The position numbers and the translations under genes were made by a program. Positions 30,640 to 38,182 of a stretch of DNA of 64,000 nt are shown piece after piece (the stretch's first letter is position 1; each line of letters opens with the position of its first letter). Below the pieces are notes generated by a model. That model had not been told where the DNA came from. It ran no database searches and saw nothing but the letters and a program-made list of their open reading frames with translations. Origin of the DNA: Thermoactinomycetaceae bacterium (GTDB taxonomy: Bacteria; Bacillota; Bacilli; Thermoactinomycetales; Thermoactinomycetaceae); contig JANWIG010000038.1 in NCBI GenBank assembly GCA_025449975.1, positions 42,389 to 106,388 on the forward strand, in the 5' to 3' direction.

Positions 30640-31866
30640 TCAGCCGCCACGGATCTGTTCTGGTTGCTCCTGCTGATCCAAAAATAATTCACCCCGAAAG
30701 GCTCGCTGCAACAGGGCTTGGAAGTTGTTTTGGAGTTCGGTTAAGCTTTGCTCTAGCATCGCTTTTTGGTCTTCAACTTTTCGGATGATTTCAGCAAATC
30801 GATTTTGCCGTTCGATAGGTGGTAAAACGACTTTATATTGATCAAAAAATTGTTTTGGTACCCGTTTTTGACCCGCACTGCCTGTCATATTCTTTTGCGC
30901 CAGTCTGCGAAAGGATGGTAAAACGGTTAAATAATATAACCAGTAGCTATTTACATTCGCTTTTGGTCTGAGTACATGAAACTCTGTTGAGCCAAACCCG
31001 ATTCCATTGACTAAGTTGCGAGCGATGGCACCTTTCCCATTTTCCATGCATGGCGTGATTTTAGCGAATAGGACATCATCATCTTTAAAATAGGTAAATC
31101 CATTCCGAACATCCTTTATTTTCTTCACAGTCGATAAATCGATTTCCCCTTTGTCGGACACGCTCGACATCGACAAAAAGGTTACCAATTGATCATCATC
31201 TATTTTTTCAGCTTCTTTTTTGGACGGATTGATCTGACAATAAGCGCTTAATGGCTGCTTTTCTCCTTCTAAATGACCGAACATCTCCAAAAATAGGCTT
31301 TTGGTCAATTGGTCTAGTGCTTCGATTTGGGCTTTTCGTTTGTCAATTAGCTCTTGCGTCTTATCGAGAACAAAAACGGTTTTTCGTTGCACTTCTTGAG
31401 AAGGTAAGCGAATCCTTAGCTTTTTAAGGTAGTGATCCAATTTTAAGTTGATGATCCCAGTCGTTTTATTTTGAAACTTTAAAACCGCTTTGGTTTGGTG
31501 TTTGTAAAATAAATAATAAAATAGATACTTATTTACGACCTTTTGACGGTTTGGTCTTAAAATGCTCGTGAAATTATTGCATAAATAAGTATCCTCCTTG
31601 AGATCGAAATAGACTACTCTACCCACGGGTTGATCCGGTGAGCCCCCCGATTTCTCAATAATAATGTCACCGCACTTTAGCTTCTTTGCAGATACCTTTT
31701 TTTCATCAATCGTTCGCAAGACCACTTCTTTTTCCAAATCTAGCCGCCCATCATTGGAAAAATTGGTGGTTCGAATCACTTTTATATCGTTCAGTCCTTG
31801 TGGTTCTTTTCCCCACTCCCCAGTGATGACATCGAGAAGTAGCTCTTTTATGGTTAGACTCTTCAT
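30640..31866 (-). CDS. hsdS: Type I restriction-modification specificity subunit (copy 2)
   Basis: 408 residues, ATG with GGAGG nine bases upstream. Two recognition domains and the two conserved helices (VLDKTQELIDKRKAQIEALDQLTKSLFLEMFG in the centre; FQALLQRAFRGELFL at the end), nearly identical in the helices to the hsdS located after hsdM but different in the recognition domains. First gene of the operon. Two specificity subunits would give the same M and R subunits two target sequences. Confidence 0.92.
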   Translation of the reverse strand: MKSLTIKELLLDVITGEWGKEPQGLNDIKVIRTTNFSNDGRLDLEKEVVLRTIDEKKVSAKKLKCGDIIIEKSGGSPDQPVGRVVYFDLKEDTYLCNNFTSILRPNRQKVVNKYLFYYLFYKHQTKAVLKFQNKTTGIINLKLDHYLKKLRIRLPSQEVQRKTVFVLDKTQELIDKRKAQIEALDQLTKSLFLEMFGHLEGEKQPLSAYCQINPSKKEAEKIDDDQLVTFLSMSSVSDKGEIDLSTVKKIKDVRNGFTYFKDDDVLFAKITPCMENGKGAIARNLVNGIGFGSTEFHVLRPKANVNSYWLYYLTVLPSFRRLAQKNMTGSAGQKRVPKQFFDQYKVVLPPIERQNRFAEIIRKVEDQKAMLEQSLTELQNNFQALLQRAFRGELFLDQQEQPEQIRGG

Positions 31867-31926
31867 TGAATGCTGCCTCCAACTCTTCCATCCACCGTAT
31901 GATCTCCCTTCAATGCCAGTACTCCT

Positions 31927-31955
31927 ATTATATACGCTCTCTTTTCTTCCGTTAA
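31927..31955 (-). promoter_or_regulatory. Promoter of the hsd operon
   Basis: On the minus strand TTAACG (31955-31950), a 17-base spacer and TATAAT (31932-31927) form a sigma-A promoter about 60 bases before the hsdS start. Confidence 0.6.
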
Positions 31956-32021
31956 TAGATGGAATGGGAAAAGAAGAATCATCCCATTTTATCTATTTCT
32001 TGGAATTCACTGATAAATACT

Positions 32022-32549
32022 CTACTCTTGATCGACTACACGATGGGTCTTTTTATCGATGCTCACCCGATACTCCTTTTCTTCAAACAATTCTTGTAAA
32101 ACAAACTCCCAAATGTTCTCTTTTTCTTGATAATGCTTGATAAATACAGTGTTTGTTTGATTTTGAAATACGAAGAGAGCTTGCTGAGCTGGTTGGGATA
32201 CTTTGCTTTCAAACACTTCAATCGATGCTGCTTCGGCTTGAGCGGGATAAGATTCTCTGATGACTCCCGTAACTTGTACTTCAACTAGATCGCCGATCTT
32301 TAAGTTAGCGCTGGAAATTTCTTTCCCGTTTTTCGTAATGGTGGTATTTGCTGTTACTTGGTAGTAGATCGCCTGAGGATTCATCTTTTTTTCAACTACC
32401 AAAATACCGCTTCCATCTAATCGTGTAATAAAGTTCTCCGTTTTAGGCGTATTCGCGCGATCTTCAGGCAATGGATCCTCATTTTCCGCTGAACACGCGG
32501 GGAAGATCCAGACCATTAGCAGAAATAAGACGAGTATCTTTCTATTCAT
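32022..32549 (-). CDS. DUF3221-type small lipoprotein
   Basis: 175 residues with AGGAGG upstream. The signal peptide ends in FPACSAE (lipobox). The middle section reads GILVVEKKMNPQAIYYQVTANTTITKNGKEISSANLKIGDLVEVQVTG, the beta-barrel signature of the YobA/DUF3221 family. The remaining C-terminal part is polar. Expected on the outer face of the membrane; no function is established. Monocistronic. Confidence 0.65.
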   Translation of the reverse strand: MNRKILVLFLLMVWIFPACSAENEDPLPEDRANTPKTENFITRLDGSGILVVEKKMNPQAIYYQVTANTTITKNGKEISSANLKIGDLVEVQVTGVIRESYPAQAEAASIEVFESKVSQPAQQALFVFQNQTNTVFIKHYQEKENIWEFVLQELFEEKEYRVSIDKKTHRVVDQE

Positions 32550-32572
32550 ATATCCTCCTTATATCAGAGACG

Positions 32573-33151
32573 TCATGACATCCCATGTAAAGTCAAGCTA
32601 TTATATTTAAGCACTTGTTTCGCCTTTTCTCTTACATCAGTAATATCAGAAAGATTTCGAAATTGGACGATAAACCTCTCATTTTCACGCTCTGGCATTT
32701 TTATCGCCTCGATACATATTTCCTCATCTATTTGATATGTATCCCACAGCCATCGGGCGTTCTCTTCAAGATCATCAACATGACTAACAAACATAATTCC
32801 GTGGTATTTCATCGCTACATTATGTGTGAAAAACCAGTCCTTCGCTACTTCTCTTTCTCTAAGTTGCCATTCAAAATATCGCGTATAAAAATCGACCGCT
32901 TTGGGAGGATATCCCAATGTAATTCCAAGGATATATTGACGTTCAGGAGTACCTGGTTTTATACCATTCATTTGCTTCATATATCGAGACTTCATTCTGT
33001 CATTTCGAAAAAACATCCAGAAGTCCCCAAACTCATTGATTTTAGGATATTTCATCAGCTTTGAGATGAGCTCAGGTCGTGATATGATGCCCAAATTCAC
33101 ATAAGTAGCTGGTTTCCGTCCTTCCAAAAAAGCTTCATAGGATGAGATCAA
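32573..33151 (-). CDS. Uncharacterised cytosolic protein
   Basis: About 192 residues. No ATG is in place: a TTG at 33166 lacks a ribosome site, while a TTG at 33151 has GGAG nine bases upstream and is preferred. The sequence is compact, mixed alpha/beta, rich in aromatic residues (FGDFWMFFRND, YTRYFEWQLRE, WFFTHNVAMKYHG) and without signal peptide or membrane helix. I do not recognise the family. It stands alone between a DUF3221 lipoprotein and IS debris, so it may have arrived with that debris. Confidence 0.45.
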   Translation of the reverse strand: MISSYEAFLEGRKPATYVNLGIISRPELISKLMKYPKINEFGDFWMFFRNDRMKSRYMKQMNGIKPGTPERQYILGITLGYPPKAVDFYTRYFEWQLREREVAKDWFFTHNVAMKYHGIMFVSHVDDLEENARWLWDTYQIDEEICIEAIKMPERENERFIVQFRNLSDITDVREKAKQVLKYNSLTLHGMS

Positions 33152-33189
33152 TTTATTACACTCCAATCTGCTAGATTACTTTATATTAT

Positions 33190-33240
33190 ATGTCTTTCAT
33201 ACCACGATTGAAACCGTGGGCTTTCAGGCGGCTTCTCCTG
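33190..33240 (+). repeat. IS200/IS605-type end hairpin
   Basis: The plus strand reads GTCTTTCAT, CCACG..CGTGG palindrome, GCTTTCAGGCGGC. The minus strand of 10700-10745 has the same layout (GTCTTTCAT, CACGATT..AATCGT, GGCTTTCAGGACGGC). The two are homologous end structures in opposite orientation. No scaffold precedes this copy. Confidence 0.5.
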
Positions 33241-33346
33241 TAAAATACTCAATTCAAGAATCATTTTTTGATTCCATTATGCTACCGCAGGTCAACGCTT
33301 TGCTATTAGCAGAGCTTACTATTATGTCCATTGCGAGACAAGAAAT

Positions 33347-33595
33347 TTGATAAGGGATACAGAGCAAATAGAAATAAATAAAAAAAACTCTCATCGTAAT
33401 TTATGGAATTATTGCGAAAGTCACAGAAATAGAGATTTTCGAAGGATGGGTCAGATTGGAAAAAGATTGAGGCAATCTAGGAATAATGCTGACTATGAAG
33501 ACGTCTTTAATAAGTTAGAAAGAGAATTGAAAACTTCTATTAAACAAGCCGATAAATTTAATGAATTAATGAGTAAATTAAAAAAAAGTTTCTAA
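33347..33595 (+). CDS. Small hypothetical ORF or gene fragment
   Basis: 82 codons from a TTG without a convincing ribosome site. The product is highly charged and probably helical (DVFNKLERELKTSIKQADKFNELMSKLKK). It is more AT-rich than the neighbours and lies between two IS-type remnants, so it may be the tail of a lost gene. No family recognised. Confidence 0.3.
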   Translation: MIRDTEQIEINKKNSHRNLWNYCESHRNRDFRRMGQIGKRLRQSRNNADYEDVFNKLERELKTSIKQADKFNELMSKLKKSF

Positions 33596-33785
33596 GTATA
33601 TAGAAAGCATGATCCCCAAGTGCGTAATCTAAAAAGACAACGAGTTTCGAATACGGATTCCTCCTCTTATAAAATCAGGGCATGCATTCCTACACCATAA
33701 TCAATCAATAGGATGTATGCCCTAGCCATTTGGTGTAAATCCATTATTGGATGGTCTCAATCATATCATAACAAGCCAAAACCTT

Positions 33786-33903
33786 AAAAAAGAGGCTTTA
33801 CGCCTCTTAATCACAGGAACCACAGGAAGTCGCTAAGCCAATGAAGGTCCCGTTAGAACCTTCTTCCTAAGAATGCACGATGATTTTAGCAATCAGTAGT
33901 TCA
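33786..33903 (+). ncRNA. Possible second IS605-type right-end RNA remnant
   Basis: A chain of short helices on the plus strand: AAGAGGC/GCCTCTT, GAAGGTcccgttaGAACCTTC, CGATG..CAATC, ending GTAGTTCAAAC. The phrase resembles right-end (omega RNA) segments of TnpB-bearing elements that I recall from Bacilli, but no transposase is present. The first helix, read on the minus strand, has a T6 tail and could instead be the terminator of the TauE gene. Confidence 0.3.
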
Positions 33904-33905
33904 AA

Positions 33906-34688
33906 CTACATTAACATATCCATCCAAATTTTTATCGTTGTCGCTAAAATGAGCATAGCTAAAATCGCTTGCAATACTTTGGCATTGGTTCGTTTGCCCA
34001 CCATGGCACCGAGTGGTGCAGCCAACAAACTAGCAATAATCATAACGACGGAAGGAACTAGCAAAACTTGCCCTGTCCAGATCTTTCCAAAAGTCGAGCC
34101 GATCGAGGAGATGAGGGTGATTGCAAGTGAATTCGCGATGGTAATGCGAGTGGGGATTTTGAGTACGACGAGCATAATCGGAACCAAAATAAAAGCACCC
34201 GCCGCTCCCACAATTCCTGAGGCAAAGCCTACAATCAAAGCGGAAGTGGAAGCGACCACTTTATTAAATTGAAGAGGTCCATTTAAGTCATGCTCTTCCC
34301 CTTTCTTGGGCATAAACATCATGATGACCGCAATGGTTGCCAAGATCGCATAGACCAAGTTAATGATCCACTCCGGAAAAAAGCGGGATATATAACCACC
34401 CAACAAACTACCGATCAGAATACTAACCCCCATATAGAGAATCAATTGGGATTGGAGATAGTTTCCTTTTCGATAAGCCCAAACGCCACCAATCGTAGCG
34501 AAAAAAACTTGTACCGCGCTAATACCGGATACTTCATGAGCGGTAAAAGCAGCTAGTCCTAACAAAGGCGGGATATAAAGGAGCATCGGATATTTGATAA
34601 TCGAACCGCCAATCCCGACTAAGCCAGAGATAAATGAGCCGATCAAACCTATTAAAAATATTACGGTATAAAATATCAGATCCTCCAC
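33906..34688 (-). CDS. TauE/SafE family anion exporter
   Basis: 260 residues from a GTG, with GAGGTGG upstream. Eight predicted helices in two halves; the first carries [24 protein letters not shown], the second [21 protein letters not shown], the repeated G-rich motif of the family. TauE/SafE proteins export sulfite, sulfoacetate or related anions. It lies 23 bases after the cydS micro-ORF and is probably the last gene of the cyd operon. This and the nearby sulfide-oxidation genes support a sulfite or thiosulfate export role (inference). Confidence 0.85.
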   Translation of the reverse strand: MEDLIFYTVIFLIGLIGSFISGLVGIGGSIIKYPMLLYIPPLLGLAAFTAHEVSGISAVQVFFATIGGVWAYRKGNYLQSQLILYMGVSILIGSLLGGYISRFFPEWIINLVYAILATIAVIMMFMPKKGEEHDLNGPLQFNKVVASTSALIVGFASGIVGAAGAFILVPIMLVVLKIPTRITIANSLAITLISSIGSTFGKIWTGQVLLVPSVVMIIASLLAAPLGAMVGKRTNAKVLQAILAMLILATTIKIWMDMLM

Positions 34689-34711
34689 AAAACCACCTCA
34701 TACGTAAAGAA

Positions 34712-34822
34712 TTAATCGTCTTCTTCCGGAAATTGACTGGCTCTCCCTCCCCAAATAAACACAACGATCAGGGATATAACGACCAATAGGATTGGTGCAT
34801 AAGTTATCCAAAAGTTTTCCAC
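34712..34822 (-). CDS. cydS: Cytochrome bd oxidase small subunit CydS-like
   Basis: 36 codons, too short for the ORF track. GTG start at 34822 with GAGGTGAG five bases upstream. It encodes MENFWITYAPILLVVISLI.., a single transmembrane helix with an N-terminal YAP motif and an acidic tail (PEEDD). This matches the CydS subunit seen in Bacillus/Geobacillus bd oxidases, which packs against CydA. It lies directly after cydB (11 bases), where cydS is expected. Confidence 0.75.
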   Translation of the reverse strand: MENFWITYAPILLVVISLIVVFIWGGRASQFPEEDD

Positions 34823-34833
34823 TTATACTCACC

Positions 34834-35847
34834 TCATTTTTTTCCTTGAACATAGTCACGATTAAAGAGAAATAGTCTCATCAGCAAATACAATGAGGGG
34901 ACCAACACCAAGAGTCCTGCAACAAAAGAGAGAATCAACGTATTTGCCATCACTTCATTGGTAAAACCATCATGAATGGTCAACATCGGATACAGCAGGT
35001 ATGGGTAGTGAGAAAAACCATAGGCAAAAAAAGCGAGGCCAAATTGCGCCATGACCGCGACAAAAGCGATCCCATAATATTTTTGCCGATATTGCAAATA
35101 TACGGCAATTCCAAAGGCGACAAGTGACAAGAGAAATGCCCAAGATAGATTTAGCATTTCGTTATAGTGTACAGCATTATGCTGTTTCAATGTAAAAAAG
35201 ACGACGATGGCAGCTAAAATCGTTGGGAAACTCCAAGCGAGTGCATATTTCCTTAAGAGCTGAGTTGCTTTCTCATCCTTTGCTGCATGAGCATAGTATG
35301 TGAGAAAACTAGCGGAGATAAAAAGGACACTGACGATCGCTAACAAGACCACACTCCATGAATACGGACTTTTTAAAAGTTCGCCATAAAGCAATTGCAG
35401 CGTGCCAGCTTCCTCTTTGATAAACCCACCCTCCGAGATCGTTAATACGGTGGTCAGAGAAGCTGGGATCAATAAACCGGTCACTCCATACAAAAAGGTA
35501 AAAATTTTATTCTCCTTATGCCCATATGTTCCAAAGGCATAGTAGGAGCCGCGAATGGCCAGCAAAATAATGGAGATACTAATTGGAACAAATAAGGTTG
35601 TTCCGTAATAATAAGCCGTTTTAGGGAAAAAGCCAACGATTCCTACAAAGAAGAAGACCAAAAACACATTGGTCACTTCCCACACAGGGGACAAATAACG
35701 CTGAATCACTTTGTGCACAACATGTTTTTTACCAAACCAGTCACTATAGATACTAAAAAAACCGGCTCCAAAGTCAATCGAGGCAACAATCAAGTAGCCA
35801 TAGAGGAAAAGCCATAGGACAGAAATACCAATTAACTCTTGGGACAT
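34834..35847 (-). CDS. cydB: Cytochrome bd ubiquinol/menaquinol oxidase subunit II
   Basis: 337 residues with AGGGGGT upstream. Eight or nine transmembrane helices. The N-terminus (LWLFLYGYLIVASIDFGAGFFSIYSDW) has the CydB signature. It forms the oxidase with CydA; the short YthB-like version is typical of Bacilli. Middle gene of the cyd operon. Confidence 0.92.
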   Translation of the reverse strand: MSQELIGISVLWLFLYGYLIVASIDFGAGFFSIYSDWFGKKHVVHKVIQRYLSPVWEVTNVFLVFFFVGIVGFFPKTAYYYGTTLFVPISISIILLAIRGSYYAFGTYGHKENKIFTFLYGVTGLLIPASLTTVLTISEGGFIKEEAGTLQLLYGELLKSPYSWSVVLLAIVSVLFISASFLTYYAHAAKDEKATQLLRKYALAWSFPTILAAIVVFFTLKQHNAVHYNEMLNLSWAFLLSLVAFGIAVYLQYRQKYYGIAFVAVMAQFGLAFFAYGFSHYPYLLYPMLTIHDGFTNEVMANTLILSFVAGLLVLVPSLYLLMRLFLFNRDYVQGKK

Positions 35848-35884
35848 TTACCATACCCCCTATAGTATATTACTTTTGAACCAT

Positions 35885-37192
35885 TTATTGTAGTTCTTTT
35901 TCAGCCGGTTTATTTTTAAATAACTTGTGTAGCGCCGATAAACAAGCGATTGTAAGCACCGTATACAAAATAGCGAACAAACCGAGGAAAATGCCTACAT
36001 CGTCCGAAGTGGTCGCTGCTTCACTCACTTTCATCAATCCGCGAATAATCCATGGCTGTCTCCCCACTTCCGTAAAAAACCAACCAATTTCGATCGCCAA
36101 CATCGCCAGAGGAGCAGAACCGATGAGGATCGATAAAAAAAGTTTGGAGCGGACAAGCTGCGGCTTTTTTCGTTCAAACAAGACATAAAGAAAGGCGACG
36201 ATGGTAAGAGCGATCCCAATGACAACCATCAGGTCAAATAGATAGTGGATATAAAGAGGTGGTTGTTCTTCTTTGGGAAACTCATTCAGTCCGATTACTT
36301 CTCCATCAGGAGTTCCATAAGCGAGAATACTTAAAGCAGATGGAATTTTTATCGCCGATTCCACTTGATTCTCCTCATTCAATGTTCCAAATAAGACGAG
36401 AGGAGCATTTTTTTCAGTTTCAAAATGCCATTCAGCAGCAGCTAATTTTTCTGGTTGATACTTCGCTAAAAATTTTCCAGCAAAGTCTCCAGCAACTGCG
36501 GTCGCAACAGAAAAGACGAGCGCAGCAATCATGGTAACCCGTAAAGCTTTTTTATAATAAACATGCCGTTTTCCTTTTAGTAGGTGATAGGCAGCAATCG
36601 CCGCGAGAATAAAAGCAGATGTCATATACGAAGTAGTCAACACATGGGCCACTTTCGTCGCTGTCGCTGGGTTAAACATCGCTTCCCAAGGATTGATATT
36701 CACCAGCTGACCATCAACCAAATCAAACCCCGATGGTGTATTCATAAACGCATTGACGGTTGTGATAAATACAGCAGACATGGAACCGCCAATCGCGACA
36801 GGAACCAATAGTAGCAAATGTAGTTTTGGATTCTTCACTCGATCCCAGGTATACATGTAAATGCCCAGGAAAATCGCTTCAATAAAAAACGCAAATGTTT
36901 CTAAAAACAAAGGTAGACCAATCACTTGACCAGCTAATTCCATAAACTTTGGCCAGAGCAGAGAGAGCTGTAAACCGATGGCTGTTCCCGTTACCACGCC
37001 AACCGCTACCGTAATCACAAATCCCCGACTCCAGCGCCGAGCCAAAAGAAGGTAGTGAGGATCGTTATTTTTCACACCAATCCATTGAGCCAAGGCAATC
37101 ATAACAGGAACCCCGACGCCAATTGTTGCGAAAATGATATGAAAAGCCAAGGTTAATTCGGTCAACATACGACTAAAAAAGACGGAATCCAC
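35885..37192 (-). CDS. cydA: Cytochrome bd oxidase subunit I
   Basis: 435 residues taking the GTG at 37192 (MDSVFFSRMLTELTLAFHII), which has GGGGTGA five bases upstream; the GTG at 37201 is too close to that site. Nine helices with the heme-ligand histidine in LAFHIIFATIGVGVPV and the GRQPWIIRGLMK motif near the C-terminus. The Q-loop is short, as in Bacilli. It oxidises menaquinol and reduces oxygen to water. bd oxidases resist sulfide, which fits the adjacent sulfide-oxidation genes. Confidence 0.95.
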   Translation of the reverse strand: MDSVFFSRMLTELTLAFHIIFATIGVGVPVMIALAQWIGVKNNDPHYLLLARRWSRGFVITVAVGVVTGTAIGLQLSLLWPKFMELAGQVIGLPLFLETFAFFIEAIFLGIYMYTWDRVKNPKLHLLLLVPVAIGGSMSAVFITTVNAFMNTPSGFDLVDGQLVNINPWEAMFNPATATKVAHVLTTSYMTSAFILAAIAAYHLLKGKRHVYYKKALRVTMIAALVFSVATAVAGDFAGKFLAKYQPEKLAAAEWHFETEKNAPLVLFGTLNEENQVESAIKIPSALSILAYGTPDGEVIGLNEFPKEEQPPLYIHYLFDLMVVIGIALTIVAFLYVLFERKKPQLVRSKLFLSILIGSAPLAMLAIEIGWFFTEVGRQPWIIRGLMKVSEAATTSDDVGIFLGLFAILYTVLTIACLSALHKLFKNKPAEKELQ

Positions 37193-37210
37193 CTCATTCA
37201 CCCCTCTAGA

Positions 37211-37294
37211 TTAGATGACTTTGGATAACAATGCGAAAAACATCACAATAGCGACGATACCGGACAGCATAGCAAGCCATTTTTCATCTTTCAT
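37211..37294 (-). CDS. 27-residue membrane micro-protein upstream of cydA
   Basis: ATG at 37294 with a strong GGAGGG six bases upstream; the stop is about 18 bases before the cydA start. The product is MKDEKWLAMLSGIVAIVMFF.. ending SKVI, a charged head and a single hydrophobic helix. It is not CydS, which is present at the other end of the operon, and its sequence does not look like CydX. Its position, spacing and ribosome site argue for real translation and for a role in oxidase assembly or stability (inference). Confidence 0.6.
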   Translation of the reverse strand: MKDEKWLAMLSGIVAIVMFFALLSKVI

Positions 37295-37314
37295 TTTCTC
37301 CCTCCTCATATCCT

Positions 37315-37360
37315 AGTATATGGTGGAAGAGCCCCATAACCCATAGGGATTTCCCCCTAA
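37315..37360 (-). promoter_or_regulatory. Palindrome ATAGGGATTTCCCCCTAA and possible promoter of the cyd operon
   Basis: ATAGGG-N6-CCCTAA at 37343-37360 matches 16 of 18 bases of the palindrome upstream of sqr (42578). A TATACT box on the minus strand at 37320-37315 would put the palindrome centre near -43.5. S. carnosus NreC is reported to use TAGGG-N4-CCCTA. The NarL-type regulator gene lies just upstream, so it is the first candidate; a CsoR/CstR-type repressor is the alternative. Confidence 0.5.
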
Positions 37361-37427
37361 TTCTGTAAAGAAAGTTATCTTTTGTTTTTTAATATACTAT
37401 AAAAGTATGTTTATAAAATAGAACTAT

Positions 37428-37445
37428 TTGTGACATTTTTCACAA
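37428..37445 (-). promoter_or_regulatory. Rex (or FNR) operator upstream of the cyd operon
   Basis: TTGTGA-CATTTT-TCACAA is a full palindrome matching the Rex NADH/NAD sensor box and also the FNR form TGTGA-N6-TCACA. Rex repression of cyd genes is known in Bacillus. TATAAA and TATAGT boxes lie immediately downstream on the minus strand, so a bound repressor would cover a promoter. Confidence 0.7.
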
Positions 37446-37462
37446 GTGGTGCGTTTTGAAAA

Positions 37463-37520
37463 CAAAAAGATCCCATTTGTACTCACGATCAAGCCATTTG
37501 ACCGAATGATACAATGGGAA
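37463..37520 (-). terminator. Terminator of the two-component operon
   Basis: TCCCATTGTA/TACAAATGGGA with a long loop, followed on the minus strand by CTTTTTG. Confidence 0.5.
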
Positions 37521-37540
37521 AAGAATAACAAACAGTGCGA

Positions 37541-38182
37541 TCATGTCGACAGATCCAGATAATTGTTTTTGATCCCATACTGAATGAGCTGATGTTTATT
37601 TTTTAATCGAAGCTTATGCATAATGTTTGACTTATGATTTTCAACCGTTTTTGGACTGATGAGTAACTTTTTGGAAATCTCTTGGTTTGTAAAACCCAAT
37701 ACCGTTAGTCTGACGATTTCTTTTTCACGGATACTCAGTACAGAGCGAGACTTTACCTTAAACTTAAAAAGCTTACGGAGTTGTTCCTCAGGAATTCCCG
37801 TCTTATAAAATTTCTTCCCCTGATAGACACTGACAATCGCTTCATATAGCTCGCTCGCTTTACTATTCTTTAAGATAAAGCCTTGTGCATTGATCTGAAT
37901 CGCTTTTTGAATATATACTTCCTCATCATACATGGTAAGAATAATGATTTTTACATGCTCCATTTGCTTTAATATTTCTTGTGCCGAAGTAAAACCATCT
38001 AATCCATTTGGCATCGATAAATCCATCAAGATTACATCTGGATTGGTCCTCATTGCCACCCGGATCGCTTCTTCTCCATCACCCGCTTCTCCTACAATCT
38101 CAATCTCTGGATAACGTTCGAGCAATAAGATGATTCCCTTCCGAATCAAATCATGATCATCGACGATTAATACTTTGATCAT
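37541..38182 (-). CDS. NarL/NreC-type response regulator
   Basis: 213 residues, ATG with GGGAGAG upstream. Receiver domain with acidic pair VDDHD, phospho-acceptor Asp in DVILMDLSMPN (about residue 54) and the conserved Lys (FILKNSKA). C-terminal LuxR-type helix-turn-helix: LSIREKEIVRLTVLGFTNQEISKKLLISPKTVENHKSNIM. It overlaps the kinase gene by 26 bases. Located between the sqr and cyd operons, it is the candidate reader of the shared ATAGGG palindromes. Confidence 0.9.
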   Translation of the reverse strand: MIKVLIVDDHDLIRKGIILLLERYPEIEIVGEAGDGEEAIRVAMRTNPDVILMDLSMPNGLDGFTSAQEILKQMEHVKIIILTMYDEEVYIQKAIQINAQGFILKNSKASELYEAIVSVYQGKKFYKTGIPEEQLRKLFKFKVKSRSVLSIREKEIVRLTVLGFTNQEISKKLLISPKTVENHKSNIMHKLRLKNKHQLIQYGIKNNYLDLST

